From assembly GCA_039105265.1 (NCBI GenBank), contig JAPFFF010000027.1, positions 496,001 to 560,000 on the forward strand: a DNA stretch of 64,000 nt. The letters run 5' to 3'. The position numbers and the translations under genes are program-made. Origin of the DNA: Tritrichomonas musculus (lineage: Eukaryota > Parabasalia > Tritrichomonadida > Tritrichomonadidae). Shown in pieces: positions 1 to 9,632 of the stretch; the first letter of the stretch is position 1, and each line of letters opens with the position of its first letter. Under the pieces are notes generated by a model. It saw only the letters and a program-made list of their open reading frames with translations. It was not told the DNA's origin and searched no databases.

Positions 1-1218
1 ATTAGCATGCCCAAATTCTGGATCGTACATTTCTGGGTCAAAAGATACAATAACTTTGTGGAATAATCGGATAATCTCGATTGTAACAGTCAAAGAAATC
101 GGGAATAAATAAGAGTAAAGTACAAAGTATTGCGTGAAATATTCGAAAAATGATTGTCCATAACCTGGGTAAAGCGGCTTGATAAGTGGAAAACGATCGC
201 CTTTATCAAGCCAAACACCAAGAAATGTTGAGAGTAAACAAAGTACCATTTTGAAGACAAAAACAATAATTAAAATTCGATTAAGATTGCGATCAAATGT
301 CGTTAATTTGGAGGGAGTTGTACGAACATTTTTCATGATTTTCGTATCATGTCCTGTTCGGAGAACAATTCCATAAACATTATCTGTATAATGAGTAGAA
401 ACACCGCGGAATAAAACATTGTGAACTGAAATACTCCAAAATTGAGTTCCTGATTTTAATCTTGCATCAAAGCGGGTTAAATCTCTGTCAGGTTCACCTA
501 CATCAATTACAAATTTCTTTCGTGTAATTAAATCAGTTGGATTTTGGCCTTCAAAGGCAGGATGCGTTTGCATTGTTTTAACAGCTGTTTCACCATTAAG
601 ATTTGTTTCTGAATAATAGCAAAGACTAGATTCTTGATTAGAACCAACAAAAAGTATATCAGCAGGAACCATTGAATCTTCAGTAATTTTAATTAGATTA
701 CCAACTCTAATATCTTCTGCTTTTTGCTGAACGAAATCACCATTTTTAAAAATAAAAGCCGGTGCCTGGTTCCGTTTTTTGTCTTCGAAATGTTTCATAA
801 GATCTTCAACACCTGCTTTTATCATAGATACAATAAGAACAACAAGCATAGGAACTAACTGAAAAAGATAATGGACAGGAGACATTGGTAAAAAACAAAC
901 AATAAGAACAAAAATGTAATAAATATTTGAAAGAACGCGATATTGCTCCAAAAATGTCATCGGAATAAAAGTATACCATCTGTATCGGGTTGTTCTGATT
1001 TCGTTTCCTTTTTGCCCAGGATAATTTTCGTTGGCACCGTTAACGTCGATTGATGCCCATATATTTCCGTTAACATCTCTTTCATCATAATTTGGTAGGG
1101 CAAGATCATCATCATTATTCATATTTCTCTGTTTATTCTCATCTGTTTCAGCCTTGTCATCAATCGATAATTGATCCAATTGGGAGTTCGAATCAGAAAA
1201 ACCTTGAACAGAAGTCAT
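1..1218 (-). CDS. P4-type ATPase (phospholipid flippase), N-terminal 406 residues
   Basis: The frame begins at the ATG at 1216-1218 and runs open off the window start, so only the first 406 residues are present. P4-ATPases flip aminophospholipids to the cytosolic leaflet. An acidic, Asn-rich leader is followed by the first membrane pair (FLEQYRVLSNIYYIF, then a stretch around FQLVPMLVVLIVSMI). The actuator domain follows, with VPADILFVGSNQ and the dephosphorylation loop ETNLNGET, which corresponds to the DGET of the family. The last residues visible enter membrane segment 4 with PISLTVTIE, the PISL signature that separates flippases from cation pumps. The phosphorylation DKTG motif lies outside the window. 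The family call is firm; the lipid specificity cannot be read. Confidence 0.9.
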   Translation of the reverse strand, partial: MTSVQGFSDSNSQLDQLSIDDKAETDENKQRNMNNDDDLALPNYDERDVNGNIWASIDVNGANENYPGQKGNEIRTTRYRWYTFIPMTFLEQYRVLSNIYYIFVLIVCFLPMSPVHYLFQLVPMLVVLIVSMIKAGVEDLMKHFEDKKRNQAPAFIFKNGDFVQQKAEDIRVGNLIKITEDSMVPADILFVGSNQESSLCYYSETNLNGETAVKTMQTHPAFEGQNPTDLITRKKFVIDVGEPDRDLTRFDARLKSGTQFWSISVHNVLFRGVSTHYTDNVYGIVLRTGHDTKIMKNVRTTPSKLTTFDRNLNRILIIVFVFKMVLCLLSTFLGVWLDKGDRFPLIKPLYPGYGQSFFEYFTQYFVLYSYLFPISLTVTIEIIRLFHKVIVSFDPEMYDPEFGHAN

Positions 1219-1797
1219 TGATTATCTTGATTTCGTATTCTATGGGTTCATTGAAAAGTAATTGTGAGTATATTTGCACAATCGAAATTTTAAAAATACG
1301 AATATCTCAAAAAATCTAACAGTTTATATTGTATTAATTTCACAAATATATTAGTTAATAAGTATCATAAAAAATCTATTAATTTTAATTGTTTTTATTC
1401 AACAAATTAGAAAAGAAAAATTTAATCGTTTTAATTTGAATGATGTAAAATAATAGAAAAATCTATTCAAAAAAAAAAAAAAATCTGAGACCCATATGCT
1501 CAAATTGAATTGAGATTGGGTCTCAAAATTAGGTAGAAAACCTAGAAAAAGTTATTTAGGTCGACGTTCTTTGAAAAAGAAACCCTATTTCAAAGCTCTT
1601 AACACAAATATTAACCGATGATAATGAAATACAAAAGTAATGATTTGATTGAATATTCTCACATAAAACATATTACTTTTTAAGTTTATTTTAACAAGTA
1701 ATTAACGATGTGATGATTATTTTCTCTCAAAAATTTTTATGTTTCTCAGCCGCTAACAAACGAATTTTTTTCCAATCTAAATAAATTATGTTTAAAT
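1219..1797. other. gene-free spacer with one hairpin
   Basis: AT-rich DNA upstream of the flippase gene. The only structure I see is an imperfect inverted repeat at about 1485-1527, TGAGACCCA facing TGGGTCTCA with a roughly 25-nt partly paired interior, directly after an A-run. It could be a MITE relic or a folded RNA element. No coding signal was seen. Confidence 0.5.
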
Positions 1798-2224
1798 CAG
1801 CGATATTTACCGGTTACGACTTTTACCGGTTTACAGTTAGGTATCTTATAGTACTTTTATATCGTTACCGGTATGTACCTTTATATTAATATAAATTTTA
1901 AATAATTTTTTTCTTATGAAAAAGCTTTCAATTTAAAGCTATTATTTATTATTAATTATACTATAAAACGAAAATCATATATTTTGATTTTTTTTTCACA
2001 GTCATATAATTTGATATTTTATTATTCATTTTTTTAAATTATTAAAAAAGTTTTCATTAAATTTACCGGATAATTACCGAAAAATGCACTTAACAAAAGT
2101 ACAAATATCAACCGGTAATTAAGTATTTGTACCGGTAATACCTAATACCGACGGTTTGACAGGTATTACTGGTACGGTAAAAACGGTTAAAATGGCTACC
2201 GCAAGTAACCGGTAAATATCGCTG
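1798..2224. mobile_element. hAT-type MITE, 427 bp, flanked by 8-bp duplication GTTTAAAT
   Basis: The two ends are a perfect 20-bp inverted repeat beginning CAGCGATATTTACCGG. Exactly outside each end is the same 8-mer GTTTAAAT (1790-1797 and 2225-2232). An 8-bp target duplication and a terminus fitting YARNG are hallmarks of the hAT superfamily. The inside is AT-rich, has no reading frame, and carries many copies of ACCGGT and TACCG in both orientations, which is typical of subterminal transposase-binding repeats. It must have been moved by a transposase encoded elsewhere. The perfect ends and duplication suggest a fairly recent insertion. Confidence 0.85.
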
Positions 2225-3020
2225 GTTTAAATAGTTATATAAGATAAATATCGGATTTAATATCATTTTTATTAACATAAAAAAATTGAGAAGAGTAAAC
2301 CACCTATATATAAAGTTTATGGAGGATTCTATTAATAGAGTTTAGAATCCTCCATAATTAATGGCGCTATTTAAAAAACGATGATATTTTCTATTAAATA
2401 TATAAATATAAAATACCATTACTATTATTTATATTTTATAATACATTTTTAACTTATATTAATGAAATAAATAAATTTAATATGATAATTTCATAAGATA
2501 ATAATAATTTTTCAAACTAAATCTTCAAATGTTTTTATAAGAACATGAATATCTCATTAAATTATTTTTAGAATATATATTAAAATTTTGGATAATAATA
2601 AAAAACAATTAAATAATCAATAAAAATATAAAATATATGTATAAAAACTACTTTATAGCAAAAATTTAATATTAAATAATAAATCAAAGTATTGTTTTTT
2701 TCATCATTATTATTAAATAATGTTTTTTTTACTCTAATAAATAAATATCTACTTATATTATAATAAAATTAATAAAATTTTAAAATTAGATCAATTAATT
2801 AAATTTCATATATTTAATTAAGAGCTAAATAAATCATCTTAAACAATAGGAAGACAATATATATATAAGTTAATAGCTAACACCATGATTATTTACTTAA
2901 ATACAATTTAAATAAGTCAATATAAGATAAGTTAGAATATACAAAGATGAAAAGTTGTATATACATAAAATTATCCAAAATGAAAAAGCCCATATATGAT
3001 GAAAGCATCAGAATAAAATA
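2225..3020. other. AT-rich spacer with a 13-bp-stem hairpin
   Basis: About 800 bases of very AT-rich DNA. The one clear structure is at about 2320-2358: TATGGAGGATTCT and its exact reverse complement AGAATCCTCCATA around a 13-nt loop. No gene, RNA gene or target duplication was recognised around it. Confidence 0.5.
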
Positions 3021-3395
3021 TTAGATTAGAAGGTAATTTGGCGGCGAATAATCAATTAACAGAACAGTACTAATAATATGAAATACTAAAGCAATAATAA
3101 TAAATATTGCAGTAATTGCTGAAAAAATTTGATCTCTGCTAAATTCATTTAAATCATCTTTTTCCGGTAAACCAATTGCATAAACAAAACCCACTAAATG
3201 AAAGAAGAAAGAAATAGATAACAGTCCATTCAGTTCAAAAGTCCATTCTCTAGGAATACCACGTAGAATTTTTAATGAAAAAACTCGTGCAAGTTTTACT
3301 GTATTAAATATAATGGTCATTAAAGCTAACAAAAAAGAAATAGACGTCCAGATGAGTGATCGGGTTTTATTTAGAGATTTTAAACGCTCATCCAT
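3021..3395 (-). CDS. small three-TM membrane protein, unknown function
   Basis: A 124-residue protein starting at an ATG. Three hydrophobic segments are visible at about residues 14-33, 57-75 and 91-114, joined by a basic first loop and an acidic second loop (PEKDDLNEFSRDQ). There is no cleavable signal peptide and no motif I recognise. Codon use and the balanced loop composition look like a real gene and not AT-rich noise. It stands alone, with more than 500 bases to the next intact gene. Function unknown. Confidence 0.55.
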   Translation of the reverse strand: MDERLKSLNKTRSLIWTSISFLLALMTIIFNTVKLARVFSLKILRGIPREWTFELNGLLSISFFFHLVGFVYAIGLPEKDDLNEFSRDQIFSAITAIFIIIALVFHIISTVLLIDYSPPNYLLI

Positions 3396-3598
3396 TTGAA
3401 TTTATTTGAAAGAACTATCACAATTATTTGAGATTATTTTTTTGCAGTTGATGATGTTAAAAATTCGTAATTTCTCAGAATTTTTCTGAACAAAGTTGAA
3501 TGGTCGGAGGAAAAAAAATAAAGTATTGAAAAAAACTTTTATTAATTATTTTTTTCTCTTATCTTGATAAAAATTAAATAAATCAATTATTTTCCTGA

Positions 3599-4117
3599 CT
3601 AAATATGTTTTCCATCCTGATTGTTAATTGAGCATGAAGCAAATCCTCTGACAAATATCAAATTATTTAATAATCGAAAAAAAGGTTTTGAAAATTGTAA
3701 AATCTCATTAAAACTTCTCGAGCATAAAGAATTTATATCAACATTTAAAATTGATGAAAATTTTGCTACTCTCTTTAAAATATTATTATTGAAAATTGAG
3801 ATTATACTTATAAAAGCCTGACAGTCTTGACAATTTTTTGAATGTTTATAATAACTTCTTTTTCGTAAATGGCATGACTTTTTCTTATACGAACAAAAAG
3901 GACAATAACTTTCAAAAATCTCATGTTGAAAATATTTTATACCGTATCTCGCGAATCGTCGAACTTTTTTGTTACATTCCGTATAATCGTTTTTTGAATC
4001 TATTTTTTTTAAAAAAATATCGATTATAAGATGAGAACCTTCTTTGTCTTGATATTTAGCCTTAACATCTTCGATTCTATCTGTTTGTTCAACTTCGAGT
4101 GCAATATTAAAATATAA
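3599..4117 (-). pseudogene. Met-less reading frame beginning with a ubiquitin fragment
   Basis: On the minus strand a frame of 172 codons runs between stops at 4118-4120 and 3599-3601. Its first residues read IALEVE..., then EDVKAKYQDKEG, which aligns with ubiquitin residues about 13-36; I count 17 identities in 24 against the common ubiquitin sequence, with some differences (such as DRIEDV) being ones seen in protist ubiquitins. The MQIFVKTLTGKT start of ubiquitin is missing, and after the KEG the similarity stops abruptly. What follows is an unrelated, cysteine-bearing stretch (CPFCSYKKKSCH, then CQDCQ). There is no methionine in the whole frame, so it cannot start by itself. Likely a broken, chimeric relic; an exon of an unseen gene is the alternative. 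Confidence 0.6.
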
Positions 4118-4295
4118 CTAAATATCGAATCAATATAAAATATTCGTCCTTTTCAGTACATTTTTCATATAATTATCAATAAAAAATGATCGATAAACAT
4201 ATATAAAGATAATATCAACAACGTTTTCATTAATATAATTATTTTAATTAAATAAAGCAAATAATTCAAAAGCAAATTTATTATTTATATCATAC

Positions 4296-6419
4296 TTATG
4301 GTTGCTCAGGAACATCACCGCTTGGCTCAGGCACGTTTCCGTTTGGCTTTTCTTCATTTTCTTTTTTCTTTTTACTTGATTTCTTACTTTTCTTCTTATT
4401 TTTCTTCTTTTTAGGCTTATCTACATTATAATTTTCTTTAGAATCTTCTTCTTCTCCTTTTTCAGCATTTAATAAATTTTCGTCAATTCCATGATTACGG
4501 TTTCTCTCTCTTTCAGCTTCGAGAATCTTCCTTCTCTTTTTAAGAGGTCTGTGAACAACTGCTGCAATAATCGTTAATATCGGGAATATGAAAAATGGCA
4601 ATGAAGCTACCCAATAGAATCCAGTGCAAATTTCCAAACCTACTAAGTACCAGCCATATAAACCAACAAAATATAAAATGACCGCTATGACTATATCGCC
4701 ATAATAAGAAATTTTCCATTTTGTGAGGACGACGATGAAAACCTCCTCAATAGCAATTGCTACGGTAAAGAAGTAATATGTACCAAAACCGAGTAAAAAG
4801 GTGTCCCAAACGAAATCACCTCGGAAAGAGTAACCCCAAAATATCATAAGTCCGGTTTCGTCTCCTGATTTGAAGAAGCCAATTGGTATAAAAGCTGGTC
4901 CCAAAATAAAGATAGCAATTAAGATTTTGGCCCATACTTCAAGCTTCTTCATTCTGAATCCAGTAATAATAGGTCCAAGTAAAAGGCAAAATATTGGATG
5001 TTCTGTATATTCGTAGAAGAATTCATGGTCAAATCCGAAAATCATTCCAATAAAGATCAATAAATGATAAACAATTGAGAGAGAGATTCCTACTATAAAA
5101 CCAAAGGCGTTGAAAAGGACATTTTGCTTTTCTGTAACTGATAGCGATTCACCAACATTAAATTCAATTGTCTCTTTAAGATCACCTTCAATTTTAAGTG
5201 TATTTTTACCTTTGAAATTATTATTTGGAAGTGTACATTGAAAAAGTCGAGGAACGTGAACTTCACTTTCTTGATTATTTTCATTTGATAAATTTCTGAC
5301 AAATTTAAGTTCGCATTGAACTTTTTCTTTGATATTTGGATTTTCAAGTGTTGCTTTAAATTGACTAGCTTCGTTTGAAAATGATATAATACGAACTTGT
5401 CCTGAATATTCATTTGGAATTTCATTTTCATAAATTGATGGAACTGGGTATGTAACAACCGATGGTTTTTCGTTCTTTGGATTAATAAGATAATAATTTG
5501 AGTGACCATTATCAACTGTAAAGACCGCAAATTCTTCATTTAGTTTTGAAGGAATACCTGTAATTTCAAGATAACCTTTATGATGAAGAGTAAGTGGATT
5601 TGAAGGATGAAGATGGCCATTTATGAAATATTTAATGTTTCCTTTTTCTAATAATTCCCCAAAATCAGCTTTACTTGTAGTTTTTCGTTGCGGATATAGG
5701 CTCGCGTAAGCATAATGAGAAACAACAATAGTTAATGGATTTGAATTAGATACATCAGAATCATTGTTGTTCTGACAATTCTTTGATATTACTTTTTCTA
5801 AACGGTCGAGATTATGACTATCTATTTTTTTGATAAGATTCATGAGTCCAGTACCTGAAGTAAAATCGACAGGATTAAATGAAATTATTCTTACATTGTT
5901 TCTTTCTCTAACTGTAGATACTGATGTTTCATTAATATGAAAATATTTGTGAAAATTAGTTTGGTTACTTTCCACAAGACTTTCAGGGATACCTACAACA
6001 TCATGATTTCCAATTGTCTCAAAAGTGTATTCGCTAACGCCACTAGTTTTGATTAATTGGTTATACGTTTGAAATTGAGATTCTATTTGAAGTGATTGAC
6101 ATGGTCGCTTTTGGCGCTTATATCCATCTGTAATGTCCCCTGTAATTAGCAAAAATGGCGGCTTGATATAATTATTTATATAACGAAATGATTTATTTGC
6201 ATTTTCTACTGCTTTTGGATAAAATTCTGATATATGAAGATCTGTCATATGTGCAATCCAAGCAGGATCAAAATCTTCATTAAATATATTATCATTTGAA
6301 ACTGGTATCGTAAAATGATATTGAACTTTGATGAATATACTTATTAATATTATAATCAAAAATAAAATCGGATATGTAAATTGCGAAACTACTCGAAAAC
6401 AAACATTTTTTAATGCCAT
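4296..6419 (-). CDS. TMEM62-like membrane metallophosphoesterase
   Basis: 707 residues. An N-terminal membrane anchor (about 15-31) precedes a calcineurin-like phosphoesterase domain. Its metal motifs are easy to see: DLHIS, GDITDG, GNHDVVG, VVSHYAY and GHLHPS, all between about residues 60 and 285. A beta-rich segment follows, then about six membrane helices (about 430-640), and a very lysine-rich tail with KKKKNKKKSKKSSKKKK. This order, phosphoesterase then C-terminal multi-pass membrane block, is that of the TMEM62 family. The substrate is unknown. The gene is transcribed away from the acyltransferase gene, with a 232-bp shared upstream region. Confidence 0.8.
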   Translation of the reverse strand: MALKNVCFRVVSQFTYPILFLIIILISIFIKVQYHFTIPVSNDNIFNEDFDPAWIAHMTDLHISEFYPKAVENANKSFRYINNYIKPPFLLITGDITDGYKRQKRPCQSLQIESQFQTYNQLIKTSGVSEYTFETIGNHDVVGIPESLVESNQTNFHKYFHINETSVSTVRERNNVRIISFNPVDFTSGTGLMNLIKKIDSHNLDRLEKVISKNCQNNNDSDVSNSNPLTIVVSHYAYASLYPQRKTTSKADFGELLEKGNIKYFINGHLHPSNPLTLHHKGYLEITGIPSKLNEEFAVFTVDNGHSNYYLINPKNEKPSVVTYPVPSIYENEIPNEYSGQVRIISFSNEASQFKATLENPNIKEKVQCELKFVRNLSNENNQESEVHVPRLFQCTLPNNNFKGKNTLKIEGDLKETIEFNVGESLSVTEKQNVLFNAFGFIVGISLSIVYHLLIFIGMIFGFDHEFFYEYTEHPIFCLLLGPIITGFRMKKLEVWAKILIAIFILGPAFIPIGFFKSGDETGLMIFWGYSFRGDFVWDTFLLGFGTYYFFTVAIAIEEVFIVVLTKWKISYYGDIVIAVILYFVGLYGWYLVGLEICTGFYWVASLPFFIFPILTIIAAVVHRPLKKRRKILEAERERNRNHGIDENLLNAEKGEEEDSKENYNVDKPKKKKNKKKSKKSSKKKKENEEKPNGNVPEPSGDVPEQP

Positions 6420-6651
6420 TTAGATTTTGAAAAAAACTCCGTTGAAAATATTGTGAGAGCACATTGAAATATTTTTTACAAATAATGTTTCAAATTTTGT
6501 TGACTAGTCAACGAAAGAAAAAATTAATATATTGGATTCAGAAATGATTAATTTCTAAAAAAAATAATACCAAAATTAGATAATAGATTCTAATAATAAT
6601 TGACCAAATATACAATCAAAAAAAGAGTTAACTATAATTCAATTTAAAACA

Positions 6652-7611
6652 ATGATAGAGCATTTCAGATTCTATCAGCCACCTGTTACTAATGATCCAG
6701 ATATGCATCATCAATCCGCACTACATGATGCAACTGTTGAAGAACTGAAAAAGCTTAGAAAACCTCCCAAATATTCATTTACTCAAAGAGTTCCCCAGAT
6801 AATTCTTTTTCTTTTGGTAGGCATCATCCGAATTATTGTTACATTTTCATTCAGTATTATAGCTGGCCCGGTTTTTATTATTTTATGCACAATTTGGAGA
6901 TCGTTTGACTATCCTGAAAGTTGGCGTCGTCTACTTAAACAAATTTGGGTAATCTTAGCTCGTATATTCCTTTTTCTTCTTGGAATTTTCCGAATTAATT
7001 TTCATGGGGAACCTGACAGCGATAGTCGTTTTATCATTTCTAACCATACATGCTTTTTTGATGGCTGGCTATTTCTTCCTTTAATGCCTCGTCCACTTGA
7101 TAAAATTGAGCTATTAAATATTCCCTGCATAAAAGAAATGTGGAGGGTATTTGATGGTATCCCAATTGATAGATCAAAATCAAATGGAATGACTAAAGTT
7201 ATTCTTAAAAATGCTGCAAATGCAAACGCGCCACAAATTCAAATGTTTCCTGAAGGCGCTACGACAAATGGTGATTACATGCTCAAATTCCATTTAGGAG
7301 CATTTTTATCTGACTTGCCTCTTCAACCAGCTGCAATAAGGTATACACTATGGGGAACATCAAAGAAAATTTCACATTTATCCTTTTTCCATAATTATCC
7401 ATCCCATTGGATTGAATTTTTGTCAATTCCAATGATAACAGTTGATATATACTTTTTACAAACAGTGTCATTAAAAAAGACGCAGGAAAACAATCCAAGA
7501 CTATTTGCAGATGAAGTATCGCTAATGATTGCCAATTTTCTAGGAATTCCTGTTCTGAATTTAACCTCAAGTACAATTTATAAGCAACCACAACGCAAAA
7601 AGAATCATTGA
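6652..7611 (+). CDS. lysophospholipid acyltransferase (PlsC/LPCAT-like)
   Basis: 319 residues from an ATG. A long hydrophobic region at about 45-110 should form two membrane segments. The acyltransferase motif I is NHTCFFD at about residues 131-137, containing the catalytic His and Asp. Motif III is FPEGATTNG, followed by LKFHLGAF as in LPCAT and AGPAT enzymes. These enzymes move a fatty acyl group from CoA to a lysophospholipid at the endoplasmic reticulum. Length and motif spacing are typical. Whether the acceptor is lysophosphatidate or lysophosphatidylcholine cannot be read. It is divergent to the TMEM62-like gene. Confidence 0.85.
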   Translation: MIEHFRFYQPPVTNDPDMHHQSALHDATVEELKKLRKPPKYSFTQRVPQIILFLLVGIIRIIVTFSFSIIAGPVFIILCTIWRSFDYPESWRRLLKQIWVILARIFLFLLGIFRINFHGEPDSDSRFIISNHTCFFDGWLFLPLMPRPLDKIELLNIPCIKEMWRVFDGIPIDRSKSNGMTKVILKNAANANAPQIQMFPEGATTNGDYMLKFHLGAFLSDLPLQPAAIRYTLWGTSKKISHLSFFHNYPSHWIEFLSIPMITVDIYFLQTVSLKKTQENNPRLFADEVSLMIANFLGIPVLNLTSSTIYKQPQRKKNH

Positions 7612-7886
7612 ATTGAAAATTTTTAACTTGTAATAAAATTTTATCATGATATATTATTTTAGTAATAAAATTTTCTTTTTTTTGTTTAATAAACAACTTA
7701 GTGATTTTATGATATCTCTTTCATATTGGTAGTTTTCTAATTTTACTCTTTTTTCAATCATAAAAGCATTGATTTATATATTGAGAAAATAATTGGTCGC
7801 TCATAAACCTTTTGAATTAATAACTTTATTAACAAAAAATTCACCTTATTTATAAAGCTTTACATCACATATCATAATTGATTGAG

Positions 7887-9341
7887 ATGTCTCTTTCAAG
7901 TGATGAAATTAATCTTTTAATTCAACATTATCTCCAAGAATTTGGTTACGATCATTCTGCTTTTGCTTTTGGTGCAGAATCAAAAATTCCTTTAAATACA
8001 AAAATCGCCAATCGATATGTTCCTCCTGGATCTTTGGTTTATCTTATACAGAAAGGAATGATGCTTTCACAAATAGAAAAACACGCTGAAGATTCTGTCT
8101 CCTCACCATCTCAATCAATTAATAATGAAATTAATTTAATAAAATTAAGCTTGCATCAATCAAGCGAAGCTAATCAAGATATGCTAAAAGCGACAAAACT
8201 TTTACAATTATTCCCAAAGATGGGTTCAGATAAAAACGATTCAAACAATCATGATAACGAAAATCTAATGTTTCATTTAGATACAGAATGCTCGCTTTTT
8301 CTTGAAGGACATACAAAGCCAGTCATTTTTGCGGCATGGACGAAAGAATCAGATTTACTTGCAACAGCATCAGCAGATGGAAACGCAATTGTTTGGAAAT
8401 TTGATAATGAAAATAGCTTTATATTTGACGATCCAATTGTTCTTAGTCCTTGCTGCTCAAGTCCTCAACCAGATATCACGTCAATTGCATGGTGTGATAT
8501 TGATAACATTTTAGCCGTAGGTACTTTTTCAGGTTTAATTGTTCTTTACCAAAAAGAAAATATGATTTTTCGTCTTTCAGAACTTCATAAAGCTCCAATC
8601 GTATCTCTTCATTTTGCTCGAAAATCTTCATTACTAGCATCAGCAAGCACAGATGGTCAAATAATTGTTTCTAAAAACGGAGTGGTTAAAGGCAAATGGA
8701 ATGTTGAGCCACCTATTTCAGATGTCAAATTTTTTACAAATAATTCTCTTTACTTTAGCAGCAACAAAACAGTTTACGCTTTAACACTATTTTTTGATGA
8801 TGATGATACGGAAAAAATTCAAAACGATCAACTTCCAGTACCAGAAAAAGTTGTAGAAATGAAAGGCGAAATTATTCAAATAACACTCAGTCATTCATTC
8901 AATTTTATGGCTATCGGCGATGATCAAGGGAACTTCACTATAATTGATAAGCACAGAAAAATTGTATGCTCACAAAATAAACTGCATGACTCTTCTATTT
9001 GCTCAATTTCAGCAGCAGTAAATACAGACTCGTTTACAACAGGTGGCTGCGACGGTTTCGTCAAATTAATCGACGTAAAACAGCCAGAACCTATAGTATT
9101 CGACGGACATGCAAGGGCATCTTATTTGGTCGCTTACGATCCACTTGACAGATTCATCGCGAGCACTGGATATGACAGAATTTTGAATATTTGGAATATT
9201 TCGACAAACAGAATTATGTATAGATTCCTGGTTGATGTTCTGATTGACTTTTTGGTTTGGTCACCAAATGGAAAGTTCTTGGCTATATGTTTACACTCTG
9301 GACAAGTTTCATTGATTGATTTTGAAAATATTGATATGTAA
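7887..9341 (+). CDS. LisH and WD40 protein, TBL1-like
   Basis: 484 residues from the ATG at 7887; reading could extend three codons upstream to a TTG, but the ATG is the natural start. The N-terminus is a LisH dimerisation motif (SSDEINLLIQHYLQEFGYDH). WD40 repeats begin near residue 137 (LEGHTKPVIFAAW...ATASADGNAIVWKF) and continue to the C-terminus, with WNIS near residue 450. LisH followed by a WD40 propeller beginning with EGH is the TBL1/TBL1XR1/Sif2 architecture, a co-repressor subunit that works with histone deacetylase. Function by family; partners were not seen here. Confidence 0.75.
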   Translation: MSLSSDEINLLIQHYLQEFGYDHSAFAFGAESKIPLNTKIANRYVPPGSLVYLIQKGMMLSQIEKHAEDSVSSPSQSINNEINLIKLSLHQSSEANQDMLKATKLLQLFPKMGSDKNDSNNHDNENLMFHLDTECSLFLEGHTKPVIFAAWTKESDLLATASADGNAIVWKFDNENSFIFDDPIVLSPCCSSPQPDITSIAWCDIDNILAVGTFSGLIVLYQKENMIFRLSELHKAPIVSLHFARKSSLLASASTDGQIIVSKNGVVKGKWNVEPPISDVKFFTNNSLYFSSNKTVYALTLFFDDDDTEKIQNDQLPVPEKVVEMKGEIIQITLSHSFNFMAIGDDQGNFTIIDKHRKIVCSQNKLHDSSICSISAAVNTDSFTTGGCDGFVKLIDVKQPEPIVFDGHARASYLVAYDPLDRFIASTGYDRILNIWNISTNRIMYRFLVDVLIDFLVWSPNGKFLAICLHSGQVSLIDFENIDM

Positions 9342-9632
9342 TTTTTTTTTTTTCTGTTTTTCTTTTATATAAATATTATATGAATTACATTTCTATGCTT
9401 ATTATTATTATTATTTTGAATAAAAAAAAGTATTTCCTAAAAACAAATATTTAATATATCTTGAAGTATTCAAATATTAACGAAATCTTATACATGGAAC
9501 AAAGTTAATAGAAGAGAAGCAATAATATAAAGATTTGAAGTTCGAATAACCTTTTTTTATTAATAAAAATAAAAATGATAAAAAATAGTTAAGATATTTT
9601 GATTCAAATAGTTAACAAATCATTAAAACACG

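Noticed and set aside
1219-3020. Bacterial-style operon or promoter signals
   Set aside because: All gene evidence is eukaryotic; no ribosome-binding sites are expected.
3838-4029. 63-codon plus-strand frame
   Set aside because: It is antisense to the ubiquitin-bearing minus-strand frame and Phe/Asn-rich.
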